Assembly (NCBI GenBank): GCA_009602735.1 | Contig: WELA01011789.1 | Location: 114,540 to 178,539, forward strand | Direction: 5' to 3' | Length of the DNA stretch: 64,000 nt | Source: Mesotaenium endlicherianum | Lineage: Eukaryota; Streptophyta; Zygnematophyceae; Zygnematales; Mesotaeniaceae | Shown here: piece by piece, positions 31,815-43,600 of the stretch | How positions within the stretch are numbered: the first letter of the stretch is position 1 | Layout of the letters: every line of letters starts with the position of its first letter | Notes under the pieces: model-generated | Seen by the model: the letters and a program-made list of their open reading frames with translations, nothing else | Databases searched by the model: none | Told to the model about the DNA's origin: nothing | Program-made: the position numbers and the translations under genes

Positions 31815-34800
31815 ATGGGTGAGTACCATGATAGCGCAGAGCTCATTCCAAAGGTGCATGTGCCTCCATACACTACCAGTAGTGACATAAAGGAGACTCT
31901 TTTGCCCATCAGGGACCTGCTTCTGAATGACGATGACCCGTTTAGAGAGTACCGTGGCCAGACATTCCTCCAGAAGGCAAAGGTCTTTATCTTCTCCACC
32001 TTCACTTGCCTCCAGTGGATGTCAACCTACAAGAGAAAATACATCGTAGGAGACCTTATTGGTGGCCTCACCATTGCCAGTCTCGCTGTCCCCCAGGTAC
32101 CAAGTTGCTCTCTCTTGACTTCGCTGTTCAACACTCGAGTTGAAGATACTGCCATGCTTCTAGTTTAGATGGGCCAGTGGCCGCGCTTACAAGGACGTCT
32201 TTCCAGTAGCTGGTTAGGCCCTTTTTGAAGTGTTTGAAAACGCTTGCAGCTTACCTGAGCCTCAAGTCTTTGACTGTACTCTTGACGAAAATCGTTGTTC
32301 ACAAATTGTTCGTGCAGGACCTTGGTTATGCAAAGCTTGCGCATTTGCCCCCTGTCAATGGCCTCTGTAAGTGCACTGACTACCTCCTTGTCATGCTGAT
32401 GTGTATCACTTCCCTCTGTTCACAAGTTGCCTGCTTTTTTCATTTCCGAGAGCAAGTAAGTGTTTGATAAAATATGGTTATGCATGACACATGCAGTCTG
32501 GAATGATGTGGTTTCCACTGTCGAGCTTGAAAGTGGCGTACTTACCGTACGTTTATTATATGTGTTTGTGCAGACTCGTCTTTCACTCCCCCTCTTATCT
32601 ATTCTATCTTTGGAAGCTCGAAGCATGTGGCCATCGGGCCCGTGGCTGTGGTCTCCCTTCTCATGGGGACACTCTTGAAGGATGAGTACAACCCTGACAA
32701 GGAGAAGGACCTCTACTACAACCTCGCTATAACCTCCACATTTTTTGCCGGTATCTTCCAGCTCGGCATGGGAATTTTTAGGTAAGGAAAGGAAGGTGCT
32801 AGTAATATATGCCTATGGTGGTTGGTTGCTTAGGTTGTCATTGTAATGTGCACGCAATGTGATGTGAGCTTTTACCTATGATTCTTCTTAATTGTGTGCC
32901 TCTTAGTGCGTACAATGTCATGGGGATTGTAAGGTCTATTTAGGGTTGTGAAGCCACCACTGCATGAGAGCGTAATCTACATCTGGACACACCGAAATGC
33001 GGCTGCATACTGACACGGTCAATGGTCCTAAGTAAAGATACAGATCTCTGAGCTCATTTGCGGTGGAATGAAATGCATGCCTCGTCTGTCGCAGGCTAGG
33101 GTTCATCATCGACTTTTTGAGCCATGCTGCCATCATTGGCTTCATGGGGGGTGCCGCTATAACCATTGGCCTGCAGCAGCTCAAGGGTGCCACTGGTTAC
33201 AAGACATTCACCAACAAGACTGACATTGTATCTGTCTGCAACACCATTGTTGACAACACTGACCAGGTATGTGTGGACTTTGATTTGCCTTTCGTGTGTT
33301 TATGACGGTTTTTGCTTTGTCAGGGTCCCTGCCTGCTCACTTCGGGTTGTAGGTGGGTATTGCTTTGAGTGAGGGCTTGAGGCTCTCTTCTGCGCTGTGA
33401 ATGATGTATTCCAATTATTATGCCTGTACCTTTTAGCTGCAGACATGCCCTATCAGGCAGCAGTTTTGCTCCTTACCTTGACTTATGGGTTGCTCACGGA
33501 GGTGGTGATTTGGTGTACTGTCCTCACAACTTCGGTTTTTTTGGGGTACAGTTTCAATGGAGGGCTTTCCTGATCTTCATCTCCTTCCTTACATACTTGT
33601 ACACCTTGAAGTTCCTGGTATGCTCACTGCCATCACCCAGCTTGCACCTGTCTAGCTGCTGTGTCTGTTACAATAGCTTTGATTACCTTTGAGATGAACT
33701 TGAGCAGACGATGAGAATGTTGTGCAAGCAAATTGTCATCCCTACACCTTCAGCCTTCTGAATTACGGTCTTCCATTGTCTCCTGCAGGTCTTCAAGTTC
33801 AAGAAGAACAAGGTGTTCTTCTTCTTGAATGCTCTTGGCCCTTTGGTGTGTGTTGTGGTGGCTACTGCGGCTGTTTACGCTTCGCGCGCCGACAAGGATG
33901 GCCTTAAAGTTGTAAGTTGCTTCTTGCCCAAGCGTCAGTCTCTCCCCCTCCGGCCCCTAGTTTAGGATACTATTTCCCAGCGTTCTCATGGATATTTGCT
34001 GGTTTTTTCAGAGTGCTCACATGTCTGTTCTGGAGCCTTTGTTGCACTCCTATTTCTTTCTTGAAAGATGGTCAGATCAAAGCACATGGGAAGTCTGTTA
34101 CCCTAAGCTTGGCTCTGACCTTGATTCTACTGGCTTCCTAAATTGGGTGCACACATACAGGTGGGCAAGATTAAGAAGGGACTGAACCCATGGTCTTTCA
34201 AGCATATTATCCTCAACGGAGATATCTTGACCAAGGGTGTCAAGGTTGGACTCATCGCCGGCCTTGTCGCTCTCACAGTAAGTCCTCGGCGTTCACACCC
34301 TAATTAATCGAACCCCTCTCTACCTACCTGTACTAGTGTTGGGGACCATTTCCGCAGTGTTTCAGCCCTCTTGTTTTTGTGTACCTCAACTGGACTGGCC
34401 TTGCATGCTTTTACGTGTGCTGCAATGCTGTTGTGGCCTATGTTTGGCCTCTGAAACTCTCTTAGCTTCTCTTTCCCTTGCACTACCCGGCTGGCTCAGA
34501 CATGTAGCCCCTCATGTTGCTTTGAGCAGGAGTCCGTTGCAATTGCCCGCACCTTCGCGGCCCTCAAGGGTTACCACATTGATGGCAACAAGGAGATGAT
34601 TGCCCTGGGCTCCATGAACCTTTGCGGTTCCATCACCTCTTGCTACGTGGCCACTGGTATGCTTACTAACTTGTCCTCATTATTTTATTCTTCTTGTTGT
34701 TGTCCTCTTAGGGTATGGTCTATGGTGTTCTCAGCCATTTGGATCATGTGTTTGCATTGACCCATGGTCTTGTCTTTTTCCTCCTTGTTCAAACAGGCTC

Positions 34801-36091
34801 CTTCTCTCGCTCAGCTGTCAACTACTCTGCTGGCACCCACACGACAGCAGCCAACATTGTGATGGCACTCGTCGTCCTCTTCACACTCCTTGTCATCACC
34901 CCTCTCTTTAAATATCTCCCGAACGTGAGTATCTCCCCCTTTGCTTTTGTTGCCTCCCCTTAGCCCCATTTCTCCCTCTTACGTAGTGCGTCACCCTTTA
35001 CCCCCTTTCCCTGCCTCTTTATTAGTGCGTGTCTGCATTGTGCTTTAAATGCCATGTCAGCTTCATTAGTCGTTCAACCTCTGTTTCATGGCGGCGTTAA
35101 GGATTTGGTACTGAAACAGTGTCAAGCTTAATCTCTGGATGGTGCAGGCTGTGCTGTCATCCATCATCTTCAACGCTGTCACTAGCTTGGTGAGCATTCT
35201 GCGCGAGTCAGTTGCTTTTCGCCTTGCCTTCAAGATCTATCGCTCGTAGTGCTAAGGCTCAAGACACTGGTTTCCTTTGGTTTTCCAGTTACATATTGCA
35301 TAATGAATGTTATATAAGCTAGTGCTCATTTTTTCTCTCTCAGCATGCACTCTGCATATTGAGTCCTGCTGTTGTCCTACAGCAGTGGGAGTAATTTGCC
35401 TTTCCAAACATTTAGCTCTGCTGTATCCTACATCAGTGGTTTGTTCTGACTTCTGACCCGAATCCCTCTTTATATCTCGCAGATTGATATCCCGTCAGCC
35501 TACCAGGTCTGGAAGACCGACAAGGTTGACTTTTTGGCGCTTCTGGGTGCCTTCTTCGGTGTGCTGTTTGTGGGAGTAGAGATCGGGCTCCTGATTGCGG
35601 TCATCATCTCCTGCCTGAAACTCATCCTCATTGTCGCCCGCCCCCGCCTCGCTGTGCTGGGCAAGATCCCCGGCACCTCCATCTACCGCAATGTCACTCA
35701 GTACCCTGAGGCCAGCACCACCCCTGGACTGCTGGTCGTGCGTGTGGACTCCCCTGTCTCTTACGCGAACTCCAACTTCATCAGGGAGCGTCTGATCCAC
35801 TGGTCTGACCGCTACTCGGCCACCGAGGCGGCCCAGGGCCAGGACCTCCAGTACCTCATTCTGGAGCTGACGCCTGTGACTGACCTGGACACCACCGGTA
35901 TTCACTCGCTGGAGGAGCTGCACAAGCACCTGAGGAAAAACAACGTGCAGCTGGGACTGTCGAACCCTTCCAAGCAGGTTCTGTGGAAGCTGCAGCAGTC
36001 GGGCTTCCTGGAAGTGATTGGCCAGGAGTGGCTCTTTGTCTCCGTTGAGGAGGGGGTAAAGACATGCGGGAAGTTGGTAGAGAAGATCTAA
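31815..36091 (+). CDS. SULTR-family sulfate transporter (SLC26/SulP), 11 exons
   Basis: Exons: 31815-32096, 32318-32366, 32574-32781, 33095-33266, 33552-33617, 33789-33911, 34161-34277, 34530-34656, 34797-34924, 35148-35189, 35483-36091. All introns are GT-AG. The spliced length is 1923 nt (640 aa), in frame throughout and usual for plant SULTRs. An N-terminal [20 protein letters not shown] segment leads into [16 protein letters not shown] and [16 protein letters not shown], the SulP signature. Then come [15 protein letters not shown] and [20 protein letters not shown]. Multiple hydrophobic helices follow. The C-terminal STAS domain begins after [19 protein letters not shown] and includes [11 protein letters not shown] near residue 574. 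The role is proton-coupled sulfate or related anion uptake across a membrane; the subtype is not determined. The start is the first ATG of exon 1 (ACCATGG context). No damage is seen. Confidence 0.93.
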
Positions 36092-37639
36092 GAGGTTTGA
36101 GGGATGGGAAGTGGCTGACCCAAATTTAGTATACATCATTTAGCGTAGTGTTTATAAATTTGCTCTTCTTTTCCCCCGTCTGACTAAGGTGATTTAGTGC
36201 ACCACGTTGGTGCAAAACTAGCCTCTGCATTGCTTTTAAGGCTAATTGCCTTTCTGCAATTTTGATGGTACCTAGTACAGAAGGGAGGTTTACCAATAAG
36301 TAGATGTGGTCTCAGAATGTACCCTTTCTGAGGTACATCTGTTCATATTATGAACAGCTTTGCTCATACATGCACCCTTTTTTCCACTACTTGGGCCGTG
36401 TGATGAGTTTGTTCTGATTCCCTGTGTTGCCTGAATTGTATGACATACCAGAAAACTGAGCAGAAAGTTGTGGAAATTACTGCTGGAAGGTGGCTTTGAA
36501 ACAATCAAAACCTCATGTTAGTTGTAGTCAGTATTGCCTTTTTGCTGCATCGTCACTCCACCATTGTGCTGCATTTGTGTTTCTGACATATGTTAGGGTA
36601 AATCTGGCACCTTCAAGAGCAGTTGGTATTGCGATGACGTTACATGCTATTGAAAGTAATCATTAAAAAGTGACTGATTCCCGTTCTGACTATCTCCAAT
36701 AATGCATGTGGGTGTCAGATGTAGCGAATGGTTTCATTTGTATTATTGCAATCGCGTGATCAACCTTAGTATTTCCTGACATATTTTAGGAGAGTTTACG
36801 TAGAGGGACAGGTGCAAGGTACACTAAAAACATTGGTTGGCTCTACCAGCTTGCTTAATTGCCCAGTTTTGTTGTGTTAAAAAGTAGAAAGAAAGGTGTA
36901 TCGGTGTCAGAAGCACTCGAATGATTGTTACTTCAGCTGCAACTCTCAACGTTTGCAGAACATGGCACAAAATGCGCGTACATCACTGGAGATTATTTAA
37001 CCGCCCTCTACTACCTTCGACCTTGTCCTGACAAATGAACCTCTCTATCTTTGGGCACCGCATCGCCCTCCTCCCCTGGTCACCGCCATCGCCCTCCCCT
37101 ATATGCAGAGCTGTGCAGAGCTGCTGCAGAGCCGTCCACCGGCACTCTCAAGTATACGCAGGGCTGCGCAGGGCGTATCGAGTGGTATCGAGTGGTATGC
37201 AACCATATGCAACAGTATGCAGTCACGAACTGTCACGAACCATCACGTACAAATACGAAAATGCCCCAGCACCTTTGACCTCTTTTGACCCCTTACTTGA
37301 CTAAACACCTTACTACGACGGTTCGAATTTCTTAATAGTGTTACGCGTTATATTGATGACATAATTGAAGCTACTTGTTGCAGGCTCTGACTGCATTTTG
37401 TCTGGCTTTTGTTTCGCTGAGAGTTGGCTGTTGTGCATCAATATATTGCCTACCTACCTGCAGTTGATCGTTGGACTCGGTGAAGAGGAACACCCTTTGG
37501 ACAGAAACATTGAACTCTCCCATGAGTGAGCTGCCTGAGGCGCGGCTTGTATATACAGACGAGACGCCGTAGTATCCTGTTGGGACAGGACGAGAGCGCA
37601 AAACTTACATTCTGCGGGAAGGTTCTTGGGGATAGAAAT
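36092..37639. other. Intergenic region between transporter and apyrase
   Basis: The 3' flank of the transporter and upstream region of the apyrase, AT-rich. Around 37100-37240 there are direct repeats (GCAGAGC, GAGTGGTAT, TATGCA(A/G)). No ORF with a recognisable domain. A 5' UTR exon of the apyrase could lie here, but I cannot place it. Confidence 0.4.
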
Positions 37640-40600
37640 ATGAGGCGTCCTAGGAAAGAAACCATGACTGAGCAATTGATGCGCTTTAGAGGAGTTATTT
37701 TTGTTGTTTCTGTGCCCCTCATTCTTATAGCTGTGGTGCTCCTTCTGATGCCGAGGACGGGACCTTCTGAGTTTTCACAAGTGTCAGATCCACTAGAGAG
37801 AAGGGAAACAGACAGAAGTCAGAGGATTCAATCTGGAGGCGTCGTTGTAGAGAAAATGGCGGAGAAGGAGGATGACGAAACTGAGAACAAGCCAGCGGCT
37901 GAGAAGTATGCTGTTATCATTGACTGTGGTAGTACCGGCAGCCGTGTTCACGTGTACAGATTCAGTGACAAACTTGAGCTCTTAGAGATGAATGGCGAGC
38001 TGGAGCTATTTGTCCAGGTATCCTTATCAGCTCAGAACCTACACCTGGACAGCATGCAGGCTAGCCTCACCTTGACCTGCGTGACTATAGACCCACGGGA
38101 TTTCATCTCCGTTGAACCTCATAGAGTTACATTCTTCTACACCTGTGTCTTGTCGAGTCTGCTGAAGCAACTTATGAAGTTAGTTGATCAACTTCGAACT
38201 GCAGCTTTGTGGTCGTACATTAGCAGGGAAGCTGGCTATCATACTCAATCCAGCAGGACTATGTGAATGGTGCTGAAAGACGTTGTGCACCTTCACACAT
38301 GCCATATGAAGAAACTCGCAGTGCATTTTTTTGCTTGTGAACAGAAAAAGCCAGGATTGAGCTCCTTCGCGGCAGACCCCAAGCTGGGAGGGGACTCTTT
38401 GCGAGAGCTTCTTGATAAATCGCTGGCAGCAGTCCCTGAGCATCTCAGACTTGCTACTCCTGTGTTTGTAGGGGTAAGCTATCCTTCCTCACTCTGAGTC
38501 ATGCTTATGCCTGACTTCTTGGTGGAATCTTTTTACTTCACCCGAAAGTTGTTTCATCCTCGCCAGCATGAACTTGAGAGACGTGACAGTGACATCCTTT
38601 AGTTACGCCATTGCCCATGGTCTACGCCACTTACCTGCTATATCAGGGTTGGAAACAAGAAGTTACTGCTATTGTCTTTCGAATGTCTGCGACAGGATTG
38701 GTCACAGGTTTCCACACAATTGCCTGCTTGTTTGTTTGTTGCATTGGCTAGTTGCTAGTCCTATTTTTCTTCTGGTAGCAAGTTCAGGTTGTTCCTCACG
38801 CATTCAGCCTGATGCTATATTCCCGGTTCTATGGATGAGGAGTGCAGCAAGAGGCGTCATTGTATGCGATCGTCGCCCTCCTATGATCTTAATTCTATTT
38901 TCCGAAGTCGCCGGGTTTTGTTTTCTACTTGAGACCATATGCCCCTCACAATGTTTTTCGGGCCAGTCAGTCGCTGCTTTGAGCCTGGTCGATTGCTCTG
39001 GACGCATCAGTACCACGGAATGTAGTGACAAGCAGCTGAGTACATTGTCCCGTACGTGCATGACAAGGTGATGTGGATGATTTGCATTGCCTGTCTAAGC
39101 TGCAGAAGCTCCATCTTTAGCTTGTAGACATAGCGTATCAATGTTAGCTAATAGGTGCAAGTGCGAAACAGTAAAGCGCAAATGGGATAGTGTGACAATT
39201 AGACTCAGATCTTGATAGCCCCGTCAAGCATATGGCTATGCTCTCCAACCCTTCTGTGCACCTTCAGACGGCAGCTTCTGGTGCAGAAGCAACACTGGTC
39301 AATCTTAGGTCTGCTCTGGTCAATATTATCTGTAGTCAATCTTAGGCACGTTGAAGCTTTTCTCCCTGTTGTACACAAATTCGTGCACTGCCCGACATAA
39401 ACCTTCTCCCCTTCTCCCTTCCACTTCGCCTTCCCCTCTTTGGAAACCAAAACATGGCCACCTGCAGACTGGCTGGAATATTTGTCGAACTTTGACATGA
39501 TTTGCACGTTTCCAGGCATGGTGCACATTTACTCTGGATGGAAATTTTGGATTTGTTCGAACCTTCTGCTGTCGTGCGCCTTGCCTGAACTTTTGCTCCG
39601 GGTGACATTCCGATAAGAGGTTGGATGGATCTTGGCTGTTGTGCACCTTGCGTGGGAACGTACCCTGGCAGGCTACAGCAGGCTTGAGACTTCTGCCAGG
39701 AGAGCAGGCTGAGCTGCTTCTGAAAGAGGTACATTCCCGTTAGCGCACTCTGGTCCTAGAGGGTTGTTGTGGAACTTGTCCTTCCGCGTGTCCGTCAAAT
39801 ACCCTGCACACCTTCACAACTTCACAATTCACACCTTCACAACTTCACAATTCACACCTTTCCACCTTCACAACTTGGCACCTTCTCGCCTTCACACCTT
39901 GGCACCTTCAGTCCTCCATGCCTTGGCACCTTCAGACTTTCATGGCTGCGCTCCTTCAGGCCTGCACACTTTGGTCTACAGAGGTGCTTCTTTGGCCTGG
40001 GACTTGGGCTCGAGGTGTTTTCATGTTAGTCTCGTCCTCTCTCAAGTGTGGCCCACTTTGGTCTCCTCAAAGTCCGTGCAGAGTCCTGGTGCACTGTCAT
40101 TAATCTCACCTGCTTTGATTCTGCTCTTATTGTGCCTCACTGGGTATCAGCACGCTGAACTCTAAATGGCGGCACACTCACACTGCCAAACCTCCCTACT
40201 CTAATCTCGCCCTTGCTGCTCACACATGTACTGGTGGCATCGTGCATGGCCGTGGCATTGTGTACGCCTTAGACTAAGGGGTGCATGCTGCAACTTCTCT
40301 ATGCCATGACAACACACCGTAGATGCGTAGATGCTCACTATCCGTTGGTGGGATTGTGCACGTGTGGCAATCTCTGTGGTGCGGCGCCAGGTGCGCAAGG
40401 TGCTGGGTGAGTACCCCTTCACGAACCAGGAGTCGTCCGTGAAGATCCTGGACGGCGCTGACGAGGGCTCCTTTGCCTGGGTGAGTAATGTCATCTAATC
40501 TCCACAATCCTTCACGCGCCTCTACGCCTTGGCGCCTCTCTGGTGTACTGATTGTGAGAATGCCTCAAGCGTTTCAAATTAGCCTGGTTCGTTCACCATG

Positions 40601-43600
40601 GCCTGTTTGTCCTGTCTCTCCTTCCTCCTCCTGTGCCTCTCTGGGGGAGAGCACACCACGAGTCTGGATGTGCAGCCAGTGCCTCCAGGCGTGCCAGGTG
40701 TCAACTGCCCACTACTGCATGAATGCCGCTACTGAGGGCATTAGCATAGGGACGCGTTTCAAGTGCTTGGGATCAGTCTGGCATGCTCGGCTTGTTCTTC
40801 CTCTTCCCGTACCTCCGACTCTCTCTCGCAGAGAGCACAAATTTCGGTCAGCGTATGGAGCCTTCGCACAGAGCTCTGTTCCCAGGCATGCCACTTGCCA
40901 GCTACCCACGCCTTAGTGCCACTTACAACACAAACTGTGCTGAGACATACGGACAGGCGTACCTTCTGTCAGTCGTCTATGCGCATTGAGGGTGTTGTGT
41001 TGTGCATCCTATTATGCAGTGAAAAGACCCCTCAATGCCATATCAATGTGTCTACGTGCCGGAACACTGTGTCCAAGTGCCATAGCACTGTCACTAAGTA
41101 CCATAATCTTGTCACTAAGTGCCATGACACTATCATCAAGTGTCATAACACTGCGTCTAAGCTCCATAGAACTGTCACTAAGTGCCATAGCATTGTCACT
41201 AAGTGCCATAGCACTGTCATCCAGTGCCGTGGTACTGTGACAAGTGCCCTCAAACTCTTACTAGAGGCATAGCACTGCCACCAAGTGCCAGCGTACTGTC
41301 GTCACGTGCCGGAGTACTGCCATCACCTTATGACACTCGAACTCCCGACGTTCCAATTTATGATGCCAAGGGCATCCCCAAGTGCTACAGTATTGTCATC
41401 AAACTCACTCAAATGTACGACATTTAAACTTACGGACGCCAAGGGCATCCCACGCTGCTCGTGTGTGCATCTCTGGGGGGCAGGTGACGGTGAACTTCCT
41501 CCTGGGCAACCTTGGGAAGGGCATCGACAGCACGGTGGGCGTCATAGACCTGGGGGGAGGCTCCGTCCAGATGACTTACGCTGTCTCCGAGGACGTCGCC
41601 ACCAGCGCCCCCGAGGGTTACATCCGAAAGCTCAGCGGGATGGGCAAGTCATACTTCGTCTACGTCTACAGGTACGCGAGACGCCGTGTTGTCGTTGTTT
41701 GGAGAGTAGGGGCGAAACCCCCCAGGGGCTCACCAGAGCTACTACCTTTTTTTCTCTTTAGGCTTTCCCAGCCCGAGTCTGCGAGTGGAGGCTACGGGCA
41801 AAAACCTTTATCTAGGATTTGGGGGGAAGTAGCGCCAGGTACCAGAATGGCGTCAGTAGTGAAAGCTTGCTCGAGAAAAATAGTGTGCAGAAACAGAAGC
41901 TGGAAAATATAGCGCGGCTTGTCAAAGGAATGGCCCAAAAGTCGAAGCTTCAGGAAAAACAGCGAGTAGCTGAGCCCCCATGGTGCGAGCCGTCTCAGCG
42001 TCAGGGGTGTGAAAACTGGGGGCTCATTTCAGCTACTCTCTTCTTCTTGTCAGCTGAAGTGGGGGCCTGCAGGTAAGCTCAGCGGCAGGGGTGTGGGGAC
42101 TAGGGGCTGAAGAGAGCTGCTACCTTCATTGTCTTCTCAGCATCTTTTCAGCCCGAGTGAATGTGGGGGTGCAGGTGATCTCTATCTCAGTGGCAGGGCT
42201 GTGGCGATCAGGGGCTGAACAGAGCTTCTGCCTCTATGACTTGCCAGCACCTGTTCAGCCTGAGTGTGGGATTGCAGGTGATCTCATCTGATGAGGGTGT
42301 GGGGACTAGGGGCTGGCCAGGGCTACTGTCTTCCTTTCCTTCCAGCATCTCGTCAGGCTAAGTGTGTGCGTGCAGGTGTCCAGGGAGAGAAGGTGCCAAG
42401 CATGAGAGGGTGAAAAGAGTTGGGAATAGGGGGGTTGAGAGGGAGAAGCCGCTTGGGAAGAGGCCAACCGGGATGTCAGGCTGAGGGGAACAAAAAATGG
42501 AGTCATGTACATGTACGTGTGCATGCTTCAGACGAGCCTGATTGACCTAGCGTACAGAGGGGTAGTGTGGCTGGGCTGCTTCCATGCTCGCAGTACGAGA
42601 GAGAGTTGCAATCACCTCTTCTCGCAGCGGTTGGCACATCATACTACAGAAAGCCGATGTGGCCCAGCAGTGGGTCGGACTGGAAGCCCCCACCCCCTCC
42701 CTCCCTTTGTGGCGAGGTCAATCGTGAGGTCGGGTACAGGTGCAGATCCGATAGTAGGGAAGGTGTACCGTGAGGGCACAGCTTGCCCATGCGAATGCCA
42801 GCAAGATTGTGCTGATGTCAGCGTGCTCGTGTGACGTCAGCGTGCTCATGCTGATGTTAGCATGGTCGTTCTGATGTCAGACCCGTAGGCGGGAGACGTT
42901 GTCCCCATGGGGCATTTATCCCAAAGAGTGTGGAGCAACAGGAAGCCGAGATGTGAGGCTGGCATGGGAGGCCGGGATGGAAGAAAGGGAAGGGAGATGA
43001 GAAATACAGAGAAATGCCGGGGCAGCGTAGCGAGGAGTTGAAGCAGTGTGCTGCCCATTCTGGCCCGTAGGTCAGGGCTGCACGGATCCCCGACTTTTCA
43101 TCCCACGTCGCCAGCACTCGAGGAGTCATCTGTTTCGAAGCAGCTGGAGTTGAGCATGCGTGGGTTGTTGAGCATGGGTGAGTTCTCAAGTGGTTGAGTT
43201 CCCTCAGTGTGGCTGAGTACGCGGAAGCCGTGTGTGTGTGTGTGTGTGTGCGTGCGCTCTTGCTGTGCTCCTCTTTGGGTGGCAGCCATCTAGGGTTTGG
43301 GCTGATGGCGGCCAGAGCGGCGGTGCTGAGGCTGGCTGAGAAGGACGGCCACTCGTGCCTCGCCAAGGGAGTCAAGGGTGAGCCCACCGACTGCACACAC
43401 ACACACTCACACTCACACACACACACGCACCCACACAGACGCAGCACCTTCGTGCCAGAGTGGTTCTTGAACGCCCCTCCTGTGTGTGCAAGTTCAGCAC
43501 CTGAGCGTGGAGCACAGTGTGTTTTTAGCTCAAATGAACTCTGTTCCTGATTCTGATGAGGGCTCAGTAAGCAAGTAGGCTGCTTCTGTTGGCGCAGGAG

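Noticed and set aside
37526-37639. Upstream in-frame ATG of the apyrase as the start
   Set aside because: It would add 38 mostly polar, basic residues before the signal anchor, and the later ATG places the anchor at the usual distance. It cannot be excluded without transcript data.
41382-41912. A long plus-strand frame running past apyrase exon 5 in both directions
   Set aside because: Only 41484-41671 aligns with apyrase conserved regions. Its two ends are good splice sites and the phases agree with neighbouring exons.
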